NCBI GenBank assembly: GCA_036388295.1
Contig: DASVSC010000247.1
Span: 1 to 23,926 of the forward strand
Source: RYN-431 sp036388295
GTDB lineage: Bacteria > Planctomycetota > Phycisphaerae > Tepidisphaerales > Tepidisphaeraceae
DNA: 23,926 nucleotides
Direction of reading: 5' to 3'
A program made the translations under genes and the position numbers. Below the pieces are notes generated by a model. That model saw only the letters and a program-made list of their open reading frames with translations, was not told where the DNA came from and did no database searches. Below, piece after piece: positions 1-8,696 of this stretch (position 1 is its first letter; each line of letters starts with the position of its first letter).

Positions 1-729
1 TTAATCGTGGATGAGGTATTAGCTGTCGGGGATGCAGAGTTTCAGAAGAAATGTCTTGGCAAAATGAGAACCGTTGCCCAAAGCGGCCGGACGGTGCTCT
101 TTGTCAGCCACGATGTCACATCCGTACGAGGTCTCTGTACGCAGGCGTTGTTGATGGAACATGGCTCTGTTGTGGCTTCTGGTGAGGCACGTGACATTCT
201 GCAGGCGTATTATCAGCAAACGGCAGTGCAGCCAAAATCAAATACGTTTAACCGTCACGCAGTTGCTATTAGGAATATCGAATTCGCGAATTCTGCGGGC
301 GGTAATCCCGGCGCAACTCTCGTGTTCAACGAATACTATGAATTGTTCGTCGATATCAGCAGTCCGGCTGATATCGATCGGACGGCTCTGATTGTGCAAA
401 TTCGCTCCGAATCAGGAACGCACGTATCTACTATTTGCAGCGTTGAAGAAGGCATCGATGACATAAGTCTTTCCGGCACAATCCGGTTCATTATCGCTTT
501 CGACAAGATGCCGTTATTTCCTGGTACGTACGATCTACGAATCGTGATTTCATCACTGAACGAGCCGCGATTCCTTCTCGACGACGGAGATGCGTTTCGT
601 TTCTCGATTCTGTCGAACAATCTGCCCGGCTGTACGCGGTCCTACAATCACAGTCACGGCTTTGCTCGCACTGCGAGCGGGATGAAAATTCGGAGTATCT
701 CTGACTTCCGCATGGAGCGAACGCCGTGA
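1..729 (+). CDS. wzt: Polysaccharide ABC transporter ATP-binding protein, Wzt-like (5' end outside window)
   Basis: The frame is open from base 1, so the N-terminal part with Walker A and the signature motif is missing. The visible part begins with the Walker B/D-loop stretch LIVDEVLAVGDAEFQKKC, typical of O-antigen and teichoic-acid exporter ATPases, followed by the H-loop His in FVSHD. After the nucleotide-binding domain (about residue 85 on) comes a domain of roughly 150 residues rich in beta-strand-like sequence, matching in position and size the C-terminal carbohydrate-recognition domain of Wzt. In that family the domain binds the modified non-reducing end of the finished glycan before export through the Wzm permease. 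Wzm is not visible and would be expected upstream. The stop codon overlaps the GTG start of the next gene (GTGA), so the two are probably coupled. Base composition is clearly less GC-rich than the genes after 6.4 kb. Confidence 0.88.
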   Translation, partial: LIVDEVLAVGDAEFQKKCLGKMRTVAQSGRTVLFVSHDVTSVRGLCTQALLMEHGSVVASGEARDILQAYYQQTAVQPKSNTFNRHAVAIRNIEFANSAGGNPGATLVFNEYYELFVDISSPADIDRTALIVQIRSESGTHVSTICSVEEGIDDISLSGTIRFIIAFDKMPLFPGTYDLRIVISSLNEPRFLLDDGDAFRFSILSNNLPGCTRSYNHSHGFARTASGMKIRSISDFRMERTP

Positions 730-1661
730 GCGTTTCTATTGTTCTACCCGCGTACAACGCCGCAAAATTCATCACTCATACTGTCGACAGTGTTCAACGA
801 CAAACTGGAGTTGATTGGGAGCTTGTCGCTGTCGACGACGGTTCATCGGATGAAACGCCTGCCATACTCGCAGAATACGCTCGACACGATTCACGAATTC
901 AGTTTTACAGAACGACAAATGGTGGCGAGTCGGCCGCCCGCAACTTTGGCTTTGCTCGGTGCACGCCAAAGCACGAGATGATCATCTTCCTTGATCACGA
1001 TGACGTCTGGTTGCCTGGCGCGTTGAGCACGCTTACTGGCGAACTCGCATCAAACTCAATAGCAGCAGGCGCTTACGGGTTAGCCAGTATGATCGATGCT
1101 CAGGGTCAACCGACGATGCCGGGATTCTTAGAGGCTTGGGGCCGTAATCGAAAGAAACTCGTCGGGCGTCGGTTGGCACCATGCGCTGCGACTGACGCGA
1201 CGCATCTGTCCGGCTTGGTCTGTCATCTCTCGATTGCAACAATGGGATTATGTGTGCTCTGGAGACATTTGCTTCCCAATGATCCCTTCCCCGTAGCGAT
1301 GCGGACTGGAGGCGCAGACTATTATCTTTATCTGAAGCTCGCACAAGGTCGCGTCTTTCACTTCGTTGATCAAGTGCTCATATTAAAGCGACAGCATGAG
1401 ACGAACATAACGGCAAACCATGACGCGTCTCAACTAGCTTCCGAATGCGCTGTCAACCGGGCGTGGTCCGAGGCTACGGACGAATGTCGGCGCGTCATGG
1501 AGATGACGTATGGTATCAAATGGCGAGCCGCAATGGCTCATCATGTCAGATGTGCAATTGGCGGCATCCGTCGCTGTAGCGGTGCTGCTATCGTTGAACA
1601 TGCGTCGCGCTTACATAGCTTGACTCGCAAGCGGACAATTCAGCGCCTCGGCTTATGTTAA
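726..1661 (+). CDS. Glycosyltransferase family 2
   Basis: This 311-residue protein begins at a GTG overlapping the previous stop. It has the GT-A fold signature of GT2 enzymes: the start VSIVLPAYNAAKFI, a nucleotide-binding VAVDDGSSDET at about residues 34-44, the NGGESAARNFG stretch at about 65-75, and the metal-binding acidic motif DHDD at about 90-93. Such enzymes transfer a sugar from a nucleotide-sugar donor on the cytoplasmic side of the membrane. The C-terminal third is not diagnostic and no membrane segment is obvious, so donor and acceptor cannot be told. The place between an exporter ATPase and further glycosyltransferases points to repeat-unit synthesis for an exported glycan. Confidence 0.9.
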   Translation: MSVSIVLPAYNAAKFITHTVDSVQRQTGVDWELVAVDDGSSDETPAILAEYARHDSRIQFYRTTNGGESAARNFGFARCTPKHEMIIFLDHDDVWLPGALSTLTGELASNSIAAGAYGLASMIDAQGQPTMPGFLEAWGRNRKKLVGRRLAPCAATDATHLSGLVCHLSIATMGLCVLWRHLLPNDPFPVAMRTGGADYYLYLKLAQGRVFHFVDQVLILKRQHETNITANHDASQLASECAVNRAWSEATDECRRVMEMTYGIKWRAAMAHHVRCAIGGIRRCSGAAIVEHASRLHSLTRKRTIQRLGLC

Positions 1662-1695
1662 CAAACCAAAATTCAACCCTTGTACCTACGTATCA

Positions 1696-2706
1696 GTGAA
1701 GGTCATCAATAAGGATAATGTTTCGCCCACAGAGCCACGCCGTAGTCGTGCGTCTGCGGCGGTCGCCTTCTGTGCGGACGAAGGCTTCTCACTGCCATTA
1801 GCCGTGGCTCTAGCATCGTTAGGACGAGTCGCGCGCGCTAGTCGCGACCACTTCACCGTATACATAGTCGACGGCGGTCTTAGACCGGAGACGCGCGCGC
1901 GGTTAGATCGACTCGGGTCAAGATTTGGATCAAACGTGTCGGTTGTTTGGCTGCGGCCAAAGCCGAGCCGGCTCGATGGGCTAATCGGGATGGCTCACCT
2001 TCCAGTTGCGACGTACTTACGGCTTTTACTTCCCGAATTGTTGCCGGCTAACTTAGATCGCGTTGTGTACGTCGATTGCGACGTCCTCATTCGTACTTCT
2101 TTGGCTGCACTTTACGAAATACCGCTTGGCGAGAAGTTGTTGCTGGCAGTGCCTGACATGTTGTTCGATGATCTGCCACATAGACTCCGTGTTGGGCCCG
2201 CGGCGTCTGCCACCTCAGGTATCCGGTATGTAAATGCGGGTCTTTTAGTTTTCGATCCGCGTCGGTGGAGGGCAGAACGCGTCGTGGACCGGGTGCTTGC
2301 GTTCTTACGCATGCATCCGGATCGGCTGGAATGGGCTGATCAGGACGGCATAAACGCAGTTCTCTGGTCCGAGATAGGTCTGCTTAATTCGGCATGGAAC
2401 GTGCAGTACGGGTTGTCGGTATTGCAGCGCTCGGCTCGAAGAGTTTCGCTGTTTGATTTAGGGCAGATACCCTCAAGTCACGCCTGTCATATATTGCATT
2501 TTACCGGATCGTCAAAACCTTGGATCATCGGGGCGCTGGATGCGGAGAGACTGACTTACGCGGTTGCTCTGTTCCGTTCACGTTGGATGCCGTGCTATTC
2601 TATCGCTTGGCTGATCATTCGCTCTTTGATAGAACACCTCCGAACGTGGAGGCGTGGCCGCTTCGGTCCAATTCGTCATAGTAAATCGGCGACGGTCGCC
2701 GGTTGA
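1696..2706 (+). CDS. Glycosyltransferase family 8 (galactosyl/glucosyltransferase type)
   Basis: A 336-residue protein from a GTG start 34 bases after the previous stop. The order of motifs fits GT8 (LgtC/WaaO-like): an N-terminal VAFCADEGFSLPLAVALAS strand-helix, YIVDGGL at about 56-62, the helix MAHLPVATYLRLLLPELLP, the metal-binding VVYVDCDVLIRTSL with DCD at about 127-129, then YVNAGLLVFD and WADQDGINAVL. Near the C terminus HFTGSSKPW is the usual HxxGxxKPW motif that contacts the nucleotide. GT8 enzymes are retaining transferases using UDP-galactose or UDP-glucose; the exact sugar is not visible. The last codons overlap the next gene by four bases (TTGA). Confidence 0.9.
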   Translation: MKVINKDNVSPTEPRRSRASAAVAFCADEGFSLPLAVALASLGRVARASRDHFTVYIVDGGLRPETRARLDRLGSRFGSNVSVVWLRPKPSRLDGLIGMAHLPVATYLRLLLPELLPANLDRVVYVDCDVLIRTSLAALYEIPLGEKLLLAVPDMLFDDLPHRLRVGPAASATSGIRYVNAGLLVFDPRRWRAERVVDRVLAFLRMHPDRLEWADQDGINAVLWSEIGLLNSAWNVQYGLSVLQRSARRVSLFDLGQIPSSHACHILHFTGSSKPWIIGALDAERLTYAVALFRSRWMPCYSIAWLIIRSLIEHLRTWRRGRFGPIRHSKSATVAG

Positions 2707-3650
2707 TTTGGTCTTGCCCCGTAAGGCTCTGGTTCATTCATTTGCACGCTACTGTCCTTATCTGCACCCGCGATCGTGCGGCCGATTTGCAAGCGACGCT
2801 TGCATCGCTATCAAACGTTTACGTCCCGCCTGGAATGATCGCTGAGGTGGTCATTGTCGATAACGGGTCGCGTGAGCCGATTGTGCAGGTTGTCCGCGGC
2901 GTACAAGCTCTAGGCCGAGCAGTCCGGCTCATCCGTGAGGACGCGGGCGGCAAGTCAATTGGACTGAACACCGGCATGCGCCGATCGAGCGGGCGGGTCG
3001 TGCTGTTTTCCGATGATGACGTTCGTTTTCCGGGCGACTGGCTTGAGCGGATGGCAGAGCCGATCCTACAAGGTACAGTCGACGTGGTGCCGGGCGCCGT
3101 CCGGATCGCGCCGCACCTGCTGCGACCGTGGATGACGCCGATGCATCGGAGTTGGCTCGCGAGTACGGAAGAGATCGACTTTGCTACCGCGGCGGGGCTG
3201 GTCGGAGCCAATATGGCAATTGCCCGCAAAGCCGTCGAAGCAGTCGGCGGGTTCGACCCCGACCTCGGTCCCGGAGCGCTGGGATACATGGACGACACGC
3301 TTTTGGGTACTCATCTGAAGGCGGCGGGTTATCAGTTCTCGCGTCAGGCGGGCTCAACCGTGGAACACCATTTCACCGCCGATCGCCTCAGTCGTGCCGC
3401 GATGCTACGGGCTGCGTCCGCACACGGTCGCACGCTTGCGCATGTAGCTTGGCATTACAACGGGTGGCGGTTGCCGCTGTTGCGGCTGCGTCGTTTGAAG
3501 CAGGCGATCGCCGTCAAGGCCCACGCTTGGCAGGGGGCAAGGCCGCCCGACCACGCGACCGACTGTGAGTTGAACGACGAAAAGGGGCGTGCGTTCTTCC
3601 AGCAGTTCGCCATTGAGCGCCGTCGACTAAGGAAGGTATCACAAACGTGA
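2703..3650 (+). CDS. Glycosyltransferase family 2
   Basis: The product is about 315 residues if read from the TTG that overlaps the previous stop (TTGA). A later TTG at 2742 would also keep the whole domain, because recognisable sequence begins only at ATVLICTRDRAADL. GT2 features are VVIVDNGS at about 49-56, GGKSIGLNTGM at about 82-92, the acidic motif FSDDDVRFP with DDD at about 104-106, and AAGLVGANMAIARKAVEAVGGFD in the second half, the segment that shapes the acceptor site in rhamnosyl/glucosyl GT2 enzymes. There is no signal peptide or membrane anchor. It lies in the coupled glycosyltransferase run, so it should add one residue of the same glycan; its substrate is unknown. Confidence 0.88.
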   Translation: MIWSCPVRLWFIHLHATVLICTRDRAADLQATLASLSNVYVPPGMIAEVVIVDNGSREPIVQVVRGVQALGRAVRLIREDAGGKSIGLNTGMRRSSGRVVLFSDDDVRFPGDWLERMAEPILQGTVDVVPGAVRIAPHLLRPWMTPMHRSWLASTEEIDFATAAGLVGANMAIARKAVEAVGGFDPDLGPGALGYMDDTLLGTHLKAAGYQFSRQAGSTVEHHFTADRLSRAAMLRAASAHGRTLAHVAWHYNGWRLPLLRLRRLKQAIAVKAHAWQGARPPDHATDCELNDEKGRAFFQQFAIERRRLRKVSQT

Positions 3651-4567
3651 GCGATGTCGTCATCGGACAAGCCAATGCAGGTCGCACGCCGTTACCGGCC
3701 ATCTCTGTCGTCATTCCGACCCGTCACCGCCTGGATTCGCTGGCGCGGTGCCTAGAGCGTCTCGCGCCCGGCGTGCAGACGCTAGCTGCGGATCGATACG
3801 AGGTGATCGTCACCGACGACGGCGCAGATCCGACGGCCGAGGCGATGGTCCGCGAACGGTTCCCGCAGGCCCGGTGGACGGCTGGTCCGCGTCGGGGGCC
3901 GGCGGCGAACCGGAACAATGGAGCTTCGAAGGCATCAGGGAACTGGCTCATATTCATCGATGACGATTGCCTCCCCTCTCAACAGCTACTTTCCGAATAC
4001 GCGGCCTTCTTCGCTAAAGGTGGTCGGGCTGCCGAGGGCGCAATCCACGCTGCCGGTGGCGACCCATCGTCGGATCTTGCCGAATGTCCCGTCAATGTCA
4101 GCGGCGGCTGCTTTTGGTCGGCGAATATTGGGCTGGATCGCGCTACATACGACGCGACCGGCGGTTTCGACGAAACCTACAAGTACGCGGCGCATGAAGA
4201 TGTTGCGTTGCGCGAGCGCGTTCTGCAACTGACGCCGATCGCGTTCCTGTCGAAGGCCATTGTCGACCACCTTGTGCGCCAGCCTACGCTGATCGACAAA
4301 CTGAGACGTTTGCCTCAAGAGTGGGACGCCTGGGCGCATCATGTATCTGCGGACGGCGGTTCGGGTACGATAAAAAGGCGGTCTCCACTCGGATTCTTCC
4401 GCGTGGAGATGACCCGGTATGCGCGGGGCGTCCCCCATCACCTGATGAACCGACGGCCGAGGAGTGCCGTAGTGGCGGCAGCGTATCTCCTCGCGGGCGT
4501 CCCTTATGTCACCTGGTGCATGTGGAGGTCGCAAGGCGCGACAACGTTTTCTTACCGCCATGCCTAG
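3647..4567 (+). CDS. Glycosyltransferase family 2
   Basis: A 306-residue protein whose GTG start overlaps the previous stop (GTGA). GT2 motifs are ISVVIPTRHRLDSLARCL near the N terminus, VIVTDDGADPT at about 53-63, RGPAANRNNGA at about 83-93, the metal site FIDDDCLP with DDD at about 105-107, and ATGGFDETYKYAAHEDVALRER, where ED is the typical catalytic-base region of inverting GT2 enzymes. The last 60 residues are basic with a short hydrophobic stretch (VVAAAYLLAGVPYVTW) that may lie on or in the membrane. It differs enough from the preceding GT2 genes to suggest a different linkage rather than a recent duplicate. Confidence 0.9.
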   Translation: MSDVVIGQANAGRTPLPAISVVIPTRHRLDSLARCLERLAPGVQTLAADRYEVIVTDDGADPTAEAMVRERFPQARWTAGPRRGPAANRNNGASKASGNWLIFIDDDCLPSQQLLSEYAAFFAKGGRAAEGAIHAAGGDPSSDLAECPVNVSGGCFWSANIGLDRATYDATGGFDETYKYAAHEDVALRERVLQLTPIAFLSKAIVDHLVRQPTLIDKLRRLPQEWDAWAHHVSADGGSGTIKRRSPLGFFRVEMTRYARGVPHHLMNRRPRSAVVAAAYLLAGVPYVTWCMWRSQGATTFSYRHA

Positions 4568-5438
4568 TCTCTTGGATGAATTCGAAGATCCAGCCCCTCG
4601 AATACGTCGCGGCACATATTCGCCATTGGGAAAGAAGTATACATTCGGATTACCGAATTCGCAGTCTCCATACCGTCGGTTCATAATGAGGAATTTCATG
4701 GGCCGGATGTCCACATTTCTAAATAAACGGATTAATGCTTGGCGGCTCGGCATCCCATTGACAATAAGCAGCCGTTTTCAATTGCCCAAACACATGCGGA
4801 TTGCCGGACATCCGCATCGGCTCAACTTGCCCGATGAGATTGGCGTCCGTGTCGCGATGATGGAAGTATTGATCGGAGATTGCTACGGCATTCGAAAAAT
4901 ACCCGCGCCAGTTAGGACTATTTTGGACGTTGGCGCAAACGTTGGAATATTTTGTTTGGCCGCGCGTGAGGCACACAACGAGGCAACGATCCATGCTTAT
5001 GAACCGAACGGGTCGCTAGAGCCGTATCTTTCGAATCAGGCAGGTGTGGCAAATGCATCGTATTTCATGAAGGCTATATCAGCTACGGAAGGCCGCGTAA
5101 GTGTTCAGGTCGGAGTAGATTCGGTCTGTACCACAACTCACATGGACGACCATGGTTCCATTCCGGCGGTAGGTATCAGGCAGGCGATCGACGCTCTAGG
5201 TGGTCACGTTGACTTCGTAAAGATGGATTGTGAGGGGGCGGAGTGGGAGATTCTGGACGATGTGGAGGCTTGGTCGCACGTTCAGCATCTAGCCTTGGAA
5301 TACCATCTGACGCCGGCGCATGGTGCTAATTTGCTTCATCAGGATATCCGCCGATCGATCGGACGGATCGGGTTAGAAATCTCCAAGCAAGAAGAGTCGC
5401 CAACATTCGGTCTTCTTTGGGCGCATCGGAAGCCGTAG
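4560..5438 (+). CDS. FkbM-family SAM-dependent methyltransferase
   Basis: The start chosen is the ATG at 4560, which overlaps the previous stop by eight bases. The frame also opens at an ATG at 4506, giving a 62-base overlap, and another ATG lies at 4686; no ribosome binding site decides between them. SAM-binding motif I is ILDVGANVGIFCLA at about residues 122-135, the acidic end of the second strand is HAYEPNGS, and the family hallmark VKMDCEGAEWEIL follows. FkbM enzymes mostly O-methylate sugars or polyketides, so methylation of a glycan hydroxyl is the likely role. The gene is less GC-rich than the genes after 6.4 kb and uses many A/T-ending codons, which suggests a separate origin. Confidence 0.87.
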   Translation: MPSLLDEFEDPAPRIRRGTYSPLGKKYTFGLPNSQSPYRRFIMRNFMGRMSTFLNKRINAWRLGIPLTISSRFQLPKHMRIAGHPHRLNLPDEIGVRVAMMEVLIGDCYGIRKIPAPVRTILDVGANVGIFCLAAREAHNEATIHAYEPNGSLEPYLSNQAGVANASYFMKAISATEGRVSVQVGVDSVCTTTHMDDHGSIPAVGIRQAIDALGGHVDFVKMDCEGAEWEILDDVEAWSHVQHLALEYHLTPAHGANLLHQDIRRSIGRIGLEISKQEESPTFGLLWAHRKP

Positions 5439-5452
5439 TCTCACTTAGCAAT

Positions 5453-5458
5453 GAGGAG
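5453..5458 (+). promoter_or_regulatory. Ribosome binding site for the TTG-initiated methyltransferase
   Basis: GAGGAG lies eight bases upstream of the TTG at 5467. It is one of the few clear Shine-Dalgarno sequences in this locus and is what justifies the non-ATG start. Confidence 0.6.
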
Positions 5459-5466
5459 TCCAAAAC

Positions 5467-6378
5467 TTGATTGAATCCTTCCTCTTGACGACGGCTGCCG
5501 TCGCCCGGGGCCTTCCGCGTGTACGGGGCGTCGGTCGTTTCGGAAATCGCCTCACGCAACGTTTGCTGTCGTCGTTCTCGAACCCAGCGGTTCTTGTCTC
5601 GATGCGTGACGGTACCCGTATGAAGATTGACCTGCGTTCTCCGACAGAAGCAGATACGCTGTGGACGGGAGACTACGACAAACCGCTGCTTACTCTTCTC
5701 AAGCGCTGCATCCGACCTGGGGACACCGTCGCCGATATCGGCGCAAACGTTGGACTCGTCACGATCGCTCTCGGTGCTCATCTCCGCCGTTCCGATATCG
5801 ATGGCCGGCTTCTAGCGTTCGAGCCGGTGCCGACGAACTTCCAAAGACTGGCGGAAAATATCGTGGCGAATGGGCTTGATAACCATGTCCGGGCCTACGA
5901 ATACGGCCTCGGCGACGCGGCTGAAGATGTGCAGATCGTTCTCGAAAATAGAGGCGGTGCGTCGACTGGCAACGCCTACGTGTTCAACGGTTCAGCCGAT
6001 CGCGACGCGGGGCAGCAATTCACGATCCGACTCCGTCGATTAGACGATGAGGCGCAGTCAGTCGGTATCGACCGGTTGAACGTGATCAAGGTGGACATCG
6101 AAGGCGCAGAAGTCATGTTTCTGCGTGGGGCCATGTCGACGATTACGTTGTATCGACCGGTCATATTGGGAGAGTTCAACGCATACTTCATGAAGAAGTT
6201 TGGTGATTCCATCTTAGAAGCAGAGAAGTTGCTTAATCCTCTCGGCTATCGACCTTTCCTCATGTCACGTCGTGGTCTCACTCCAACGCTGCAAGCGATA
6301 GACGGGCTGAGAGATGGCATGGAGAATGTAGCCTTTCTTCCTGGCGATCGACTTGATATCGCCAACGGTCTTGAGTGA
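5467..6378 (+). CDS. FkbM-family SAM-dependent methyltransferase
   Basis: A 303-residue protein starting at TTG with a good ribosome binding site. Motif I is VADIGANVGLVTIALG at about residues 88-103, followed by LLAFEPVPTNFQRLAENI, a segment around YEYGLGDAAEDVQI, and the FkbM signature VIKVDIEGAEVMFLRG. Length and motif order are standard for the family. About 85 residues precede the methyltransferase fold, with a basic stretch and NPAVLVSMRDGTRMKIDL, a short beta-rich lead-in common in FkbM proteins. It sits 28 bases after another FkbM gene; the two are not close copies, so they probably modify different positions or sugars. No transmembrane segment is seen. Confidence 0.9.
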   Translation: MIESFLLTTAAVARGLPRVRGVGRFGNRLTQRLLSSFSNPAVLVSMRDGTRMKIDLRSPTEADTLWTGDYDKPLLTLLKRCIRPGDTVADIGANVGLVTIALGAHLRRSDIDGRLLAFEPVPTNFQRLAENIVANGLDNHVRAYEYGLGDAAEDVQIVLENRGGASTGNAYVFNGSADRDAGQQFTIRLRRLDDEAQSVGIDRLNVIKVDIEGAEVMFLRGAMSTITLYRPVILGEFNAYFMKKFGDSILEAEKLLNPLGYRPFLMSRRGLTPTLQAIDGLRDGMENVAFLPGDRLDIANGLE

Positions 6379-6436
6379 GGCTGTCGTTGGCTTAGTGTAA
6401 GTAGCGTCCCTCCTGAAAACACTTGATCCAACGCCT

Positions 6437-7738
6437 GTGAACTACATTGACAGTCGCACGATTCGCATCGCTTGGCTCGGTGGTGCAGGCTCCGGCGGCG
6501 GTGTTGGTGGATACGGCCGGGACCTCCTGCGAGGCCTACTGCGCCTCGGACAAGATGTCACGCTCTTCACCGGCGAGGAGCCGGCCGGGCAGCATGCGCT
6601 ACTCGACGCGGATGCGGTCGCTGGCGGCGGGACGCTCGCGATCGAGCATCAGCCGTCGTGGTGGAAATGGGATTGCTGGTACAGTCGGCACCCGATGGCG
6701 ACGTTTACCAGTTCGCTGGTCGCGCGAAGTCAAGTCCACCGCAAACTCGTCGGACGGCTGGTCGAACTGAATCAACGGCGGCCGTTCGATGTCGTGGTGC
6801 AGTTCTCGCAGTTCGAGTTGCTGTCGATGGGCAAGCGGTTGGACGCGTTGCCGCCGGTGGTGTTGTTGCCGTGCGTTCACGCGGCGGGCGAGTTGCGGTG
6901 GCATCGGGCCGAGTCGGCGATCGCCCGACAGTCGGAGCGGTGGTGGTCGCACGCGGGCGTGCGGGCGAACCTCACGTATCGCGCCGCGTGCCAGAAGCGG
7001 GATGCCAAGCGGGTCGCGGCCGTGCTCGGGATGAGCGAGCGGTTCAACGAGCTGATCCGCCAGGACTATGGCGTGTCGGCCGATCGGCAGGCGGTGATCT
7101 ACCAGCCGGCCGTGGACCTCGACGCGGGGCCGGGGCCGCTGGTGCGGCAACGGGTGCCGGGCGATCCGGTGCGGCTTGTGTTCGTGGGGCGGATCGCGGT
7201 GCGCAAGGGAATCGAGCGGATCGTGGAGCTGAGCCGTCGGCTCGCCAAGTTGCCGGGGCGGCCGGCGACCATTGAAGTCGTCGGCGGGGCGAGTGTTTGG
7301 TCGAACTACACGGGCGAGCTCAGCAAACTCGAACCGTCGGTCGGCACGTACTTGGGCGCGATGTCGCATCCGAAGATTCTGGAGCTGCTCTCACAGGCGG
7401 ACGCGTTGCTGGTGCCCAGCCGCTACGAGCCGGGCGGGATTGTGGTGGCGGAGGCCGCGGCGCAGGGGTGCTTGCCGGTGGTGAGCGATGAGGTCGGATC
7501 GGCCGAACCGCTCAGCGATGACGCCTGCGAGCGATTCGCCGATGCGGATGGAATGGACGGCTTCGAGGCGGCGGTGCGACGGACGATTGAGCGGGTCGAC
7601 CGGGACGGTCCCGCCTTACGTGAGCGGGTGGCGTTAGCGGCTCAGACGCAGTTCGGGCTGGAAGCGCAAGCCCAACGGTTGTTGAATGCGCTTCGAAATG
7701 TGGTCGACCGTCGTGCGGTGGTTGACGGCAATCGTTGA
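6437..7738 (+). CDS. Glycosyltransferase family 4 (GT-B fold)
   Basis: A 433-residue protein from a GTG start. The N-terminal half begins with IRIAWLGGAGSGGGVGGYGRD, the glycine-rich loop of the GT-B acceptor domain. The C-terminal Rossmann half starts at about residue 250 with RLVFVGRIAVRKGIERIV and carries YLGAMSHPKILELLSQADALLVPSR, then EPGGIVVAE, a clean EX7E motif (about residues 332-340) that binds the donor sugar and nucleotide phosphates in retaining GT4 enzymes. It would act at the cytoplasmic membrane on a lipid-linked glycan. From this gene on, the DNA is strikingly richer in GC than the preceding 6.4 kb. The following 200 bases hold no gene I can recognise. Confidence 0.92.
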   Translation: MNYIDSRTIRIAWLGGAGSGGGVGGYGRDLLRGLLRLGQDVTLFTGEEPAGQHALLDADAVAGGGTLAIEHQPSWWKWDCWYSRHPMATFTSSLVARSQVHRKLVGRLVELNQRRPFDVVVQFSQFELLSMGKRLDALPPVVLLPCVHAAGELRWHRAESAIARQSERWWSHAGVRANLTYRAACQKRDAKRVAAVLGMSERFNELIRQDYGVSADRQAVIYQPAVDLDAGPGPLVRQRVPGDPVRLVFVGRIAVRKGIERIVELSRRLAKLPGRPATIEVVGGASVWSNYTGELSKLEPSVGTYLGAMSHPKILELLSQADALLVPSRYEPGGIVVAEAAAQGCLPVVSDEVGSAEPLSDDACERFADADGMDGFEAAVRRTIERVDRDGPALRERVALAAQTQFGLEAQAQRLLNALRNVVDRRAVVDGNR

Positions 7739-7935
7739 ACGTGCGGGTCTGCCGGCTGATCGGGGTGCAAGGGTGAGTGTGCGACTTCCGCAGGCTGATT
7801 GCCAACTTGACTGCGCGATGAGCCGTTGCGCGGACTCCGATCGCAGAGTCGCCTGCTCAAGTGGCCGGTGGGCCTTCACCAACTCGCGATTCGTACACGG
7901 CACTCGCCGTTTGATGTAGGCAGAGCACCGGTTGA

Positions 7936-8607
7936 TGTACGCCCGTCGTCCACCGGTGTACGCCGACTCTCGATTTTTACCCGAATCTGTCGACCAAGCC
8001 GGCCGACTACTTCGGCGTCCGAGAGGGTACGGTCGAGCAGTACAACACCACGCTGACCCGCTTCACGACCGCCTACGCGCTGGCCACCAATCCCGACACC
8101 CGCACCCGTCCGGTTCTTGAAGCCAAGGAAGTGGCGAAGAAGACCCTGATCAATGCGACGCGGTCACTCGTCGAAGTCATTCAGGCCTGGCCGCAGATGA
8201 CGGACGAAAAACGCCGTCTGCTGGGCATCACGGTGCGGGCCGTCAAACCCACCCCGACGCCGCGGCCGAGCGTGAAGCCGTACCTCGAAGCCGCCGGCGT
8301 CCATGGGAACACCATCACCCTGCGGATCATACAGAGCAAGACCAACAAGGCTCGGCCGGAGGGTGTGGCGGGCGCGATGCTGTACAGCACCGTCGGGCCC
8401 ACGCCGCCGACGACCGAGAGCGGCTGGTTCAGCCAGGGCCTTTGCAACAAGAGCACGACTCAGGTGCAGTTTCCTGAAAGCGTGGCCCCCGGCAGTCGCG
8501 TCGGGTTCACCGCGGTGTACTACTCGCGAAAGGCCGAGACCGGCCCAGCCGCAAACGTGGTCGGCACGAACCTGCTCTGCGGGGCGGCCTTCAGCAAGGC
8601 GGCGTGA
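7936..8607 (+). pseudogene. 5'-truncated gene of an unnamed hypothetical protein family
   Basis: The frame is open from 7936, after a TGA at 7933, to the stop at 8605-8607. The only usable start inside it is a GTG at 8131, giving 158 residues. Protein-like sequence clearly begins further upstream, at about 7969-8130 (DFYPNLSTKPADYFGVREG and on), without any ATG/GTG/TTG before it. The product contains a helical N-terminal part, TDEKRRLLGI, a proline-rich linker, then a beta-rich C-terminal half with VAGAMLYSTVG and AVYYSRKAETGPAANVVGT, resembling a fibronectin-like fold. From memory this matches planctomycete hypothetical proteins of about 220-250 residues with an N-terminal helical domain. 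A fused terminator follows. I read it as a remnant that has lost its first 30-50 codons; expression from GTG 8131 cannot be excluded. Confidence 0.6.
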
Positions 8608-8644
8608 GGCGCGGTTCAATTCAAGATCAAGCGCTTACGAAGAC

Positions 8645-8666
8645 GTCTCCCGGGGGGAGACCTTTT
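8645..8666 (+). terminator. Rho-independent terminator after the hypothetical remnant
   Basis: A perfect seven-base-pair stem GTCTCCC/GGGAGAC with a GGG loop is followed directly by CTTTTA, 37 bases after the stop at 8607. The preserved terminator suggests that the truncated gene upstream was once a complete transcription unit. Confidence 0.75.
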
Positions 8667-8696
8667 ACAAACGCCTTGCACCGACGAGGTCGGCCA

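Noticed and set aside
3986..4753. 255-codon open frame on the minus strand across the GT2/FkbM boundary
   Set aside because: It is antisense to two well-supported genes, has no motif and an Arg-rich composition.
6472..7275. Long frames on both strands inside the GT4 gene (also 6599-7369 minus)
   Set aside because: Low-complexity Arg/Ala/Gly shadows of a GC-rich gene; the GT4 frame carries all conserved motifs.
7932..8120. 62-codon frame starting TTG 7932
   Set aside because: It overlaps the remnant gene in another frame and its translation has no protein-like pattern.
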